Source: Temnopleurus reevesii (lineage: Eukaryota > Echinodermata > Echinoidea > Temnopleuroida > Temnopleuridae). Taken from it: 18,213 bases of DNA. Below, piece after piece: positions 1 to 8,739 of the stretch (the stretch's first letter is position 1; every line of letters begins with the position of its first letter). The stretch covers positions 18,006 through 36,218 of the forward strand of contig BQKZ01006210.1 of the NCBI GenBank assembly GCA_036244855.1, read 5' to 3'. The translations under genes were made by a program, and so were the position numbers. The notes beneath the pieces were generated by a model. That model did not search any database and was not told where the DNA came from. It was given only the letters and a program-made list of their open reading frames with translations.

Positions 1-199
1 TTGTGCTGCACTCAACCCAGGTGAGGTGAATGGGTATCTGGCAGGAATATTTATTCCTTGAAATGCCAAGTGCGCCGCGGATGGCTGCTGGGCTAAAGCC
101 AGGGTAATAATAATGTAAAGCGCATTGAGCACTCAGAAGAGTGGATACGTGCGCTATATAAATTGAATCTATTATTATTATTATTATTATTATTATTAT
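1..199 (+). mobile_element. SINE with (ATT)n tail
   Basis: A short body ends in AAAGCGCATTGAGC ... GCGCTATATAAATTGAATC, followed by a pure (ATT)n run at 171-199. This body-plus-trinucleotide tail is typical of tRNA-derived SINEs in marine invertebrates. The promoter end may be cut by the window edge. The family is not named because no search was possible. Confidence 0.55.
171..199 (+). repeat. (ATT)n microsatellite supplying the T-rich tract before the exon at 214
   Basis: About ten uninterrupted ATT units end 14 bases before the FN3 domain A exon and occupy the position of the polypyrimidine tract. Confidence 0.9.
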
Positions 200-213
200 C
201 TATGACTCTGCAG

Positions 214-471
214 ATAACCTGCCAGATTCAACAAGCGTGAGAGTGGATGGCACAGCTTCAAGCAGTTCAACGCTTTCCTGGACCGGCCTTCCGAACGCCA
301 CTAGTTATAACATATCATACATTAGCAGCGACCTATCCGACACTGGGACATTTATCTCAGATGGACCTGGTACCACAGCCACTGTTCCAGCTCTACAACA
401 ACAAACAACATATACTTTCTCTGTGACAGGCTTTGATGGAGCAAATGTAGGGTCTGCTGTTGGAACAACAG
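214..471 (+). CDS. Receptor exon: fibronectin type III domain A (internal exon, gene continues upstream)
   Basis: This exon encodes one extracellular FN3 domain of 86 residues. The acceptor CTCTGCAG ends at 213 and the donor ACAACAG|GTAGAA lies at 471/472. Both flanking introns are phase 1, so the exon is symmetric (258 bases). FN3 hallmarks are visible: the B-strand tryptophan in LSWTGLP, the C-strand pattern SYNISYI, and the F-strand signature TTYTFSVTGFD, followed by a GTTG linker at the exon junction. N-glycosylation sequons occur at NAT and NIS. The phase and linker match the two FN3 exons downstream. The first base of the opening codon comes from an upstream exon outside the window, so no start codon is claimed. 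The acceptor is unusual because a SINE (ATT)n tail ends only 14 bases before the exon. FN3 identity rests on pattern recognition; the gene itself is not recognised. Confidence 0.85.
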
Positions 472-1288
472 GTAGAAAATGTGTTACATTGATTCTGGAG
501 GGTCAGGGTGGGGACTAGACTGAAAAGCTAGGCCACCTGTGTGCTAAAGGACTCCACACATTAGAATACTTTATCTATAACTATGTTGTGTGCCCTAGAA
601 GGTATTTTCACACACTGCTACAAATGTAGGGTCTGCTGTAAAACAACAGGTATTAAAGGACTGTGTTACATTGGTTCTGAAGGGTGGGGACTAGACTGAA
701 CAGCTAGGCCACCTGTGTGCTAAAGGACTCCACACATTAGAATACTTTATCTATAACTATGTTGTGTGCCCTAGAAGGTATTTTCACACACTGCTACAAA
801 TGTAGGGTCTGCTGTAAAACAACAGGTATTAAAGGACTGTGTTACATTGGTTCTGAAGGGTGGGGACTAGACTGAACAGCTAGGCCACCTGTGTGCTAAA
901 GGACTCCACACATTAGAATACTTTACCTATAGCTATGCTGTGTGCCCTAGAAGGTATTTTCACACACTGCTACAAATGTAGGGTCTGCTGTAAAACAACA
1001 GGTAAGGAATGTGTTACATTGGTTCTGAAGGGTGGGGACTAGACTGAACAGCTAGGCCACCTGTGTGCTAAAGGACTCCACACATTAGAATACTTTATCT
1101 ATAGCTATGCTGTGTGCCCTAGAAGGTATTTTCACACACTGCTACAAATGTAGGGTCTGCTGTAAAACAACAGGTAAGGAATGTGTTACATTGGTTCTGA
1201 AGGGTGGGGACTAGACTGAACAGCTAGGCCACCTGTGTGCTAAAGGACTCCACACATTAGAATACTTTATAGCTATATTGTGTGCCCC
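442..1288 (+). repeat. Tandem array (~176-base unit, 5 copies) that includes the exon's 3' end and splice donor
   Basis: Copies begin CAAATGTAGGGTCTGCTGT at 442 (inside the exon), 621, 797, 973 and 1145, a spacing of 179, 176, 176 and 172. Each intronic copy repeats the last ~30 exon bases, the donor, and then the intron sequence (GGGTGGGGACTAGACTGAA, TAGGCCACCTGTGTGC, and so on). The copies lost one base relative to the exon (TGTTGGAACAACAG becomes TGTAAAACAACAG). Donor copies read CAG|GTATTA (two) and CAG|GTAAGG (two). The last copy is cut off where TTAA element 1 begins. Confidence 0.92.
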
Positions 1289-1750
1289 TTAAGAGTAACT
1301 TACTCCTATATAAGTAGTTGATGTCAGAGACATTGTGCTTTTGTGAGGTTGCCTGTCCCTCCGTCTGTCGGTCAGTCTGTGCATGTGTTCGTCCGTCTGT
1401 CCAAAAGAAAAGTAAACAATAAATTAGCAAAATTCATTTTGAAATGGATGCAGAGTGAAAATGTCTATATCATACTTGAAGAGAAAAGTACAATTTTGTC
1501 TACTTTTAGAGAAAAAGAAGAAAATGTGATATTCTGTGGACAAGTGAATGGAGAGTTCTCCATGTTGGAAGCCATTTTGTGCCTGTACGTTGCCAATTTG
1601 AGGAGCCCATGAGGGTTGTAAATCAAAACTGTGAAAATTCATAACTCTGAATGGATTGTCGGAATTTGCTCAAATTTTCACACATTTGACCATTGTATTT
1701 TTCTTCATCCACAGAGCGCACATAAATGGCTGGGTGAAGTTCCCCTTTAA
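1289..1750 (+). mobile_element. TTAA-flanked non-autonomous element 1
   Basis: It is bounded by TTAA (1289-1292 and 1747-1750). The right end read in reverse begins TTAAAGGGGAACTTCACCC, and the left end TTAAGAGTAACTTACTCC is a diverged match. The right half (about 1530-1750) is homologous to the reverse complement of the left half of the element at 9606 (shared CATTTTGTGCCTGTA and GTTGCCAATTT blocks). Open frames inside it look like chance. Confidence 0.6.
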
Positions 1751-2097
1751 GGACTTCAAAAAATAATGAATTTCGCGAAATTTTAATGTTCGGTGTCATC
1801 TATTATTGTGTTGCAAGGGTAGATCTTATTATTAATGGCAAGAAAAAATCTTTACACCTCAATTTAAACCAATTTTTATGAAAAACAATACTATACATAA
1901 TTAAAAAAATGAATGATATAGTTTTAGTAAGGTTTTTAAATACACTATAGAAAAAGGATTTTACTGGGCTTTACATAACATGACTCGCCTCATTTAGCCT
2001 ATTGTAGTGTTTCGTCTGAATACAGGTGAACACATATATTTCACTCTACATGAATATTTCCTTATGGGCTTATGGGCTTATTCTTTAATGATGAAAA

Positions 2098-2196
2098 GCT
2101 CCAGTCACATAGAAGCCCTGACTAAGCACAATTCAGCACGAGTCTTTGCTCTGGAGCAATAAACGAACAAGCGTTGTATTCAGTCTTGTTCAATCA
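2098..2196 (+). mobile_element. Partial copy of the GTCACATAG small inverted-repeat element
   Basis: It starts GCTCCAGTCACATAGAAGCC, the same terminus as the neighbouring full copy, and shares ACAATT and ACGAGTCT blocks. No matching right end is seen, so it is a truncated or rearranged copy next to the full one. Confidence 0.5.
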
Positions 2197-2325
2197 GCCC
2201 CAGTCACATAGAAGCCTGGAAGTAACACAATTGAACACGACTCTCTGTTAATTTCTCAGTTAACTGCCTCCGAAGAAAGAGTCATTTTGAATTGTGTACA
2301 GGCAGGGCTCCTATGTGACCGGGGC
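2197..2325 (+). mobile_element. GTCACATAG MITE, copy A
   Basis: Terminal inverted repeats are GCCCCAGTCACATAGAAGCC on the left and GGCTCCTATGTGACCGGGGC on the right. The length is 129 bases with no coding capacity. Homologous copies lie at 15896-16019 and 17082-17197. Confidence 0.8.
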
Positions 2326-2701
2326 ATTGCAGAAGACGAGGTGTTTTAATGCAACGCCAGATAAAATATGGACAAATATTGAAATGTCAAATTAAAACTC
2401 ATTAAAAGGAGACATCGGCAGTTGATAAATAGATTTAAAAAATAGATTAAAAAGTAGATTAAAAAAGTTGATCAGTATGAATAACAATGTTAATGACATT
2501 AATAAACAGATTGCATGTTCGACATGAAAATCAATAAAAAATATATGCATTGTTAAATGATAAAACAAAATAATGCTTCCGATTAATAATATTTTTTAAC
2601 TTGATCAGCATGAATGATAATGTCAATTATATTATTAAATACGTTGCAGAAAATATGACAAGACAAAAGAATGCCAATAGGCAAGTTTTCATGGGTGGAT
2701 T

Positions 2702-2938
2702 TGGTTTTATATCTACGAATTTGATCTACGAACTTGTCGCTTTTGTATGTGGGGACAAGTTCACATATATGGCTGACTGGAAACATTTTATACATCTTTT
2801 ATTATTTGCTTCATTCTGAAACATTTGACTGATAATGCTTTATTTTCGCCAATGAATGGTATTTAGCCTGGTTTTATATCTTTGAATTTGATCTACGAAC
2901 TTGTCGCCTTGTATGTGGGGACAAGTTCACATATATGG
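2702..2938 (+). repeat. Direct duplication of ~70 bases with an internal hairpin
   Basis: 2702-2772 and 2869-2938 are nearly identical (TGGTTTTATATCT..GAATTTGATCTACGAACTTGTCGC...TGTGGGGACAAGTTCACATATATGG). Each copy holds GAACTTGTC facing GACAAGTTC, which could form a short stem. Confidence 0.85.
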
Positions 2939-3039
2939 TTTTACAAAACTGTTCAAGTTCATGTGTGCTTGTGGTCGGATGAATACGGTATAAGAATTGC
3001 ATATCATCAATATTAACTTAGTGACATAGTGGTCATTTC

Positions 3040-3237
3040 GTGCAGGAAGGGTCACCACTTGTTCGTAGAGCCGTGCATAACTTTATGAACAAATTTATGA
3101 AACACAACCGAGGTGCCTTTGACACAGCACACTTAGCCAGAAAAGTAGAAGAAAGTAGGCCTCCCCCTAAAAAATATGCAAAAAATATATTTTTGCACCA
3201 CAGAAGTTCACTAAGTCTTAAAGGGGAACTTTTATGA
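3040..3237 (+). other. Orphan 65-codon open frame before TTAA element 2
   Basis: An open frame preceded by an acceptor-like TTTCGTGCAG ending at 3043. The peptide is basic and coding-looking (RRAVHNFMNKFMKHNRG, then FDTAHLARKVEESRPPPKKY) but runs into the TTAA element at 3218. It does not resemble an extracellular FN3 segment, so I do not assign it to the receptor. It could be a fragment of a transposon-encoded protein. No family was recognised. Confidence 0.25.
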
Positions 3238-3896
3238 CACTCTGTATCATGATATATTGAAGATTGCATATTTCTTTACATAATAATTCCATTTTCTTCC
3301 AAAAAAATACGCCTCTTAGTATTTTTAAAAATTATTTTCCATTCACATTTCTATCTGGGTCAGAGAGCTATGCCCCGCCTCCCAGAAATACCCCATCTAC
3401 GGCACGTCTTTTGACAGGCGGAGTCTGTGACGTCATATCCAGTCCTGCATCAAAACCACGGACTCAAACATGTAGGATTGTGCTTCTAATATTTCTCCTT
3501 CTTGTTCAATGTCTTCCTCGAAATCCGAGTCAGGACTTGAATAACTGTTTTCCTCAACTTCTGAAGAATCTGCCACGTTCCGCATATTATTTTTTTTTCA
3601 AATAGCGGGTATAATTGGCGCCAAACAATATCATAAATGCATAGAGTGACACAAGCAAACGCCAGTTCTTGCTCAACAATGTCTGCATATGACGTCATAA
3701 TGATTGACAGATCGATGTCCCAACCCACCGGACCCCGCGCTGTCCGTTTTTGAGGGGCGTTCCAAACAACCATAACATTTTTTGATTTTTCATCCCTATG
3801 AAATAAAAAGAGATGAAAAAGGTGGTGGATATCAATTTTATTGAACAGATAAATAAGAAAAAGTAAATATACAGTTTCATAAAAGTTCCCCTTTAA
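3218..3896 (+). mobile_element. TTAA-flanked element 2 (679 bp)
   Basis: TTAA lies at 3218-3221 and 3893-3896. The terminal inverted repeat is AAAGGGGAACTTTTATGA on the left, facing TCATAAAAGTTCCCCTTT on the right. The termini closely match those of the foldback element at 17198 (AAAGGGCCACTTTTATGACA). It contains the acidic reverse-strand ORF at 3433-3585. Confidence 0.8.
3433..3585 (-). pseudogene. Acidic 50-codon ORF relic inside TTAA element 2
   Basis: On the minus strand an ATG at 3585 opens 50 codons to TGA at 3433. The peptide is strongly acidic and serine-rich (MRNVADSSEVEENSYSSPDS, then DFEEDIEQEGE) and then reads QSYMFES. An acidic leader followed by a YMFEP-like motif recalls the N-terminus of repeat-encoded invertebrate proteins with a P2X7-type C-terminal domain. 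That link is from memory and not verified. The rest of such a protein is absent here, so this would be a captured or decayed fragment. Confidence 0.3.
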
Positions 3897-4620
3897 ATAA
3901 GTACAAATTCTAGGCTTCCATGAACTATTTAATTCACAGCTACTGCAGTGATAAATGTCCAAGTTATGTGAAAAAAGGTCCTGTTTGGGTGCCTTTAATA
4001 AGCCCACAGCACTTGAGAATTCATAACACAGCAGAAGCTAGCTGAAGCTGTGTATGGAATTGTTGGTGGAAACCTAAACTTTGTATTTATTACTGCATAA
4101 GCTGACATTTTTGCAAATTTCGTAGTCTTGGCCTTGCAAAAAATTTCCACAATATCTTTTTTTAAATAAAGACTTTCTTTATTCAAATCATCAATATAAT
4201 GAATACATTTACAAAATAAAATAACGAAACATAATATTCACATAGTACATTAATCATTGATAATGTAACTCCACTTTGCCTTTCCATAGGTAACTTTTCC
4301 TTTCTTCTGTTTTTTTTCCATTTCATACCTCTTTTTCACAACATGAGCACACATTGTTTTAATATTAGTATATTTTGTTCATTTTCCAGAAACGAATTCA
4401 ATATTCAAACATTTTTAAATTGCAAATAATCCGTAATTCAAGATCAGATTAATTTCTTTGTTTTATGTTTGTTTGAAATCATAACTAATGTATTCCTTTT
4501 TCAAATTGAAACTTTTGTTGTAACAACGTTTGATGTAATTTTCTATGTATTTCCAGAATTTTCGCACATAACAAAAACATATGCATTATAATTCCAACTT
4601 GGTTGCAAATAAGACAGACA

Positions 4621-4838
4621 TCGTCTAGTTCTTTTTTCCCCATTTTTTCAAATTTTGTGATGTTTCTGTCATGGTTCTGTGTTGCTAACTATTAAATGAG
4701 TCCATGCTTATCTTCGATTGGATAATATATCGTCTAGTTCTTTTTTTCCCATTTTTTCAAATTTTGTGATGTTTCTGTCATGGTTCTGTGTTGGTAACTA
4801 TTAAAGGAGTCCATGCTTATCCTCGATTGGATGATATT
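4621..4838 (+). repeat. 109-base tandem duplication
   Basis: Two head-to-tail copies (4621-4729 and 4730-4838) begin TCGTCTAGTTCTTTTTT and end CGATTGGATRATAT. They differ at only a few positions, so the duplication is recent. Confidence 0.92.
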
Positions 4839-5170
4839 ACTGGCTCTGTGTCTAAAACAAAAATAAACCCTCTTACATCTTTGGAGCACCGATAAGTTGG
4901 CCTACTAGAATTTCACATTTTTTGTTCGATGTAGGTATCTGGAAACAATAATTAACGTTCATACATGAATTATTTCTCATAGTGTGTATGATTATGCCTT
5001 TAGAGACCAGTATCATTCTTGAAAAAAAATTGAAGTTCTTTAAAGGAAGGGAATACGACCGTCATTCTATCCAAAGCATTATTTGAAAAGACTTTTCTTG
5101 CTAAATCTTTATTTCTATTGTTTGGTATTATAAACTAAAAGAAAATAAATTATCGATGCTGTTATTTCAG

Positions 5171-5413
5171 GTGCTTCAGTTGTGAATCTGAACAGCACAA
5201 CATCAAACGCTGCAACCTTGTCGTATACGCCTATTGTGGGCAGTACTTCGTACACTATAACATACATAAATGGTAATACTACAATGACACAAATGGTTTC
5301 TGGTGAAACGGCTACCATCACTGGCCTCACTCCAAATACTCCATATACGTTCAGCGTCTCAGCCTCAACCCCTAATGGAGATATAGCAGTAGGCCAAGTT
5401 AGAGGAACAACAG
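5171..5413 (+). CDS. Receptor exon: fibronectin type III domain B
   Basis: This is the second FN3 exon (243 bases, 81 codons). The acceptor TTATTTCAG ends at 5170 and the strong donor ACAACAG|GTATGT is at 5413/5414, with phase 1 on both sides. The domain starts GASVVNLNSTTSN. A tyrosine (TLSYTPIVG) stands where the B-strand tryptophan usually is, so the core is slightly atypical. The C strand STSYTITYI and the F strand ITGLTPNTPYTFSVSAS are clear, and the domain ends with GQVRGTTG. N-glycosylation sequons are NST and NTT. It resembles domain A in the TPYTFSV strand and the GTTG linker, suggesting the two arose by exon duplication. Domains like this usually act in extracellular adhesion or ligand binding, but no ligand can be inferred. 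Confidence 0.88.
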
Positions 5414-6222
5414 GTATGTTTTTTGTTATAAAAATATTCTGAACAAAGTTTGAGTAAGATCCATTATTCCTTCTTCAGATTTTAAGGGCATTGTTATGGT
5501 ACAGTGTTGCCAGTTGTTCATATGATTTAGTAACTGGTCATTCACAATTATTGACATTTTCACAAGCTTAAAAACTGTACGCAGGGGGGAGGGGTCTTTT
5601 TTTTAAACTATCAATGGCAAGATTATGTGAAAAAAAATACCTGATTTTCCAGCTTAAACTTTCTATTCTTGTCCCCAAAAAGGAACCATTGTTGGGTCAT
5701 TGTGCAGATGAAGACTGCAAATGAGTGAATGTAACACATTTCTTTGTACGTGCTGCATGTATCATACCTCTATGATTGAATATGCATGTTGTTATTTTGG
5801 ATTTGTTCGCTTCCTGTGCGCCTCAAATCAGGGTTGCCAATTTACTGTGTTTTTTTTTCGCCCAAATTTGAATTTGGCAAGAAAAATAAATTTTAGCAGT
5901 AAAATTTAATTTTCTGACTAAACTTTGAAGTGAACAAGAAGAGAACAAGAAGTGAACACGTAAAAACCAGGAAAAAATATACATTTTCTTTGTACACTTT
6001 TGGGGAGGGGGTGTTCTTGAAAAGTGTATGGTTTGTACACTTGTGAAAATGTTGATAATTGTGAACAACCTCTACAGAATAACTGTTTAAATCAGCTGCA
6101 TTGTCAGTCTTCAAATAGGAGGTTGATGTCACAGGATTGCAAAGTAGTGTTGAAATAACAAAATGCAGGTTAGTAGAGAAATGAAAACTCTAACAAAAAT
6201 ATCTTTCTTTGTTTCATTTCAG
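5414..6222 (+). other. Intron 2 (0.8 kb)
   Basis: GTATGT...TTTCAG, phase 1. AT-rich, with short homopolymer runs. No exon, RNA gene or convincing repeat was recognised in it. Confidence 0.85.
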
Positions 6223-6474
6223 ACATATTTACCCAGGTCAATGTCATCGATCGCACATCTACCACGGCTGATTTAACATGGACAGCTGTTCCCAATCCCT
6301 TTGTTTATCAAGTATTCTACAGCGGACCGGATTGTATTCAGCAAATGACCACTGCAACAACAGAGGCTGCAACATTGAACAACCTTGTTCCTGGAACGCC
6401 TTATAATATCACAGTTGTAGCGTTCACACAATCAGGACAGAGGATTATTGGGAATACAGCACTTACAACATTAG
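6223..6474 (+). CDS. Receptor exon: fibronectin type III domain C (membrane-proximal)
   Basis: This is the third FN3 exon (252 bases, 84 codons). The acceptor TTTCATTTCAG ends at 6222 and the donor ACATTAG|GTCAGT is at 6474/6475, again phase 1 to phase 1. The domain runs from DIFTQVNVIDRTS through ADLTWTAVPNPF, with the B-strand tryptophan present. It continues with the C strand FVYQVFYSG and the F strand LVPGTPYNITVVAFTQSG. One sequon (NIT) and one lone cysteine (DCIQQ) are seen. The lone cysteine is unpaired within this domain and could pair elsewhere or between chains. The next coding exon encodes the membrane helix, so this is the FN3 repeat nearest the membrane. Confidence 0.87.
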
Positions 6475-6656
6475 GTCAGTGTTCAAATTATTTTAGTGTT
6501 AACAATATTTTGGAGCTTATTCCACAGAATTGACCTCCTACTGTCTGTAAGCAGTAGAAGCAAAATGATATTTCCAAATAATTATAAACACAACATTGAA
6601 GAGTGAAGAGTAACTGAAGAGTAAAACTTACTTTTTGAGTCTGGTCTTGAAGGCTT

Positions 6657-7499
6657 TGTGAGAATTGTAGTTATGTAATGTGTCAACTCACCACTTTTTA
6701 TGTTCTTGAGCAACTTTATCCACCTGACGATGACAGCTCGGCGCTCCACAGCGAGGATCCAATCCACTTGTAGATATTTACAAAGAGTTCAGTTATTGCA
6801 CGATCCCAATGATATATTAACACGATGAAGAAGAGTTTGGAAGTATATATATACAATAGACGATGATTTGAAGATAGTGAGAGAGTTCGCGAAAACAGTT
6901 CACACGAAGAATAAGCGAATATAATATTATAGTCACAAAGAAATATATTATATTCGTACGCGGTATGAACGAGTTTAACGAAAGTCGAGAGTTCGGAAAT
7001 GAAGATGAAAATTGTTCGAAGATGAAAGTCGAAGTTCGTGACAACTTGACGTGCTTTCACGTTGAGAGCGGAATCAAGAGTGTAAAATGTTTAGAAGAAG
7101 ATGAGAAAAGATGGCGGAAAAGTAATTCTGGCACCGAGATGGGCGAGAAATTAACTTTTCTAATTGGTTGAAAGAATAGGTTGTCATGGTAACGAGAGGC
7201 GTGGCGATACCAAGTCACGCACTTGCCTGTGAGTGCCACACAAGAAAATATCCAAGAAAGTGAGTCATTGTGTGGTTAATAGCGGTGCGATTGTTGTGTG
7301 AAAAGACGGAAGAAGTTGGTCGCGTTATTGAAAAGAAACAGATTTAGTTCGAAGAAAGTCGGCGAGATTTATTTGCTCTGTGGCAAACGGTGAAAAGTTG
7401 TTTTTATCTATCACACTCCTTTTGTCAAGATGGTGAAAGACAAGATTATAATAGTTCGTTTGAGAAAATACAAAGTTTGTGAACTGAGGAGTTCCTACA
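6657..7499 (-). mobile_element. Probable solo LTR
   Basis: The 843-base segment begins TGTGAG and ends CCTACA on the + strand (TGT...ACA) and is flanked by the same four bases, GCTT, at 6653-6656 and 7500-7503, as expected for a target-site duplication. A TATA-like GTATATATATAC (6842-6853) lies inside it. The minus orientation is favoured by the AAATAAAT and TATA order on that strand but is uncertain. No second LTR or internal region is present, which fits LTR-LTR recombination. Confidence 0.45.
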
Positions 7500-7562
7500 G
7501 CTTTATCATTGGTCTCTTGACATAGATAGTAATCTCACACATTTTAGCCTCTACCATTAAAT

Positions 7563-8284
7563 ATCTCTGAATTCACCATTCTTCTGATTGTAATTTTGCA
7601 ACAAACAAACAGATTTAGATGAAGACTCCCCAGGGGGGGGGGGTGTTTCGCGAATAGTTACAAAACACTTTGTCTGAATTGTTGGAACATCTTTGAAGTA
7701 ATTTTATAAACTTTTTCTTAACTCTTAAGAAAGACAGCGCAGTATTTCACCAAATCATTTGTAAAGAATATTAATGTAAGAATGAGTAGATTTTCATCTG
7801 TCATTTGACTTGAAAAGTTTCCCAAATATAAACAACAAGAATGACATAAAGTGCCCAATAATGTCTTATATGTATGGTCGCATGTTATAAGTTGGTCCAA
7901 TTTTATGAAAATGGGCATTTTTTATATGTTGTATTTTTTAATATTCTCCCAAGATTAATACCATTTGCAACCTTCAAACCCACTTTATTTCCCTAATTAG
8001 GCTTGTTAGTGTAAATTAATTGTATACACATGTAAATGGGAATCACAATTTTCAATCACGTTTGTCTCATCTCTGAATTCACCATTCTTGTGATTGCAAT
8101 ACGGTATTGCAACAAATGAACAGACTAAGATGAAGCCTACCCAAGGTGGTGTTTCAATCAGTTACAAAAATCTTTGGCTGAATGGTTGAGCATCTTTATT
8201 TATAAAGTTGTTCTTAACTCTTAAGAAAGACAGCGCAGTATTTCACCAAATCATTTATGAAGAATTTAAATGTAAGAATGAGGA
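7563..8284 (+). repeat. Direct duplication of ~220 bases
   Basis: 7563-7788 and 8069-8284 share ATCTCTGAATTCACCATTCT at the start and a long identical block (TCTTAACTCTTAAGAAAGAC then AGCGCAGTATTTCACCAAAT), with diverged sequence between. The 280-base spacer shows nothing recognisable. Confidence 0.85.
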
Positions 8285-8502
8285 TATTTCTTTTGTTGGG
8301 GGGGGGGGGGGATAGTGGATTCTGCGCCCCAAAATATACACACTACTGATAAACCATTTTTTTGTGTTACCAATTTAAATCCGTCAATAATGGCTTGTGT
8401 ATCAGATTGTTGATACTACAATAAGGTTTTGAGATATATTCCACGATTTCACATATTATTAAATAATCTTTGCATTGTAGACATGACTGAATTTGACTGG
8501 GG

Positions 8503-8519
8503 CCCTATGTGACCAGGGC
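8503..8519 (+). repeat. Isolated terminus of the GTCACATAG MITE family
   Basis: CCCTATGTGACCAGGGC matches the right terminal repeat of the full copies (for example 17184-17197). No partner end is found nearby. Confidence 0.5.
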
Positions 8520-8739
8520 TTTACCATTTCAGTGCGTCATCAAGTATTTTACTGATCTTTTTACGACTGACATGTGTTGATGAATGGCTGGTGATTTTAA
8601 AATGTTGATCCTGAGATCCTTATTAGATATCACGAAATGAATTATTCCACAAATATCACAAGATATTATTGATACTATTTGTATTGTAGATACAACTGTG
8701 AATTTGGTTGACATTTTCAATATGTTGTTATGTAGGGGT

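Larger units (their letters stand above)
472..5170 (+). other. Intron 1 (4.7 kb) between FN3 domains A and B
   Basis: GTAGAA...TTTCAG, phase 1. It holds the tandem array (472-1288), TTAA element 1 (1289-1750), a small inverted-repeat element (2197-2325), a 70-base duplication (2702/2869), TTAA element 2 (3218-3896) and a 109-base tandem pair (4621-4838). The stretches 1751-2095, 2340-2700, 3897-4620 and 4839-5170 are AT-rich, and I see no gene or clear repeat in them beyond short TAGATTAAAAA-type runs near 2431-2470. Confidence 0.85.

Noticed and set aside
1343..1612. 89-codon open frame
   Set aside because: It lies inside TTAA element 1, and its sequence is homologous to the non-coding reverse strand of the element at 9606; there are no domain patterns.
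3486..4007. 173-codon minus-strand open frame
   Set aside because: It crosses the right end of TTAA element 2 and ordinary intron sequence. The shorter acidic ORF in another frame (3433-3585) looks more protein-like.
7120..7145. TGGCACCGAGATGGGC resembles a retroviral primer-binding site
   Set aside because: It lies inside the proposed LTR, not beside its end, and no gag-pol follows.
6965..7171. 68-codon open frame rich in E and K
   Set aside because: It is within the probable LTR and has no start context or homologous pattern.
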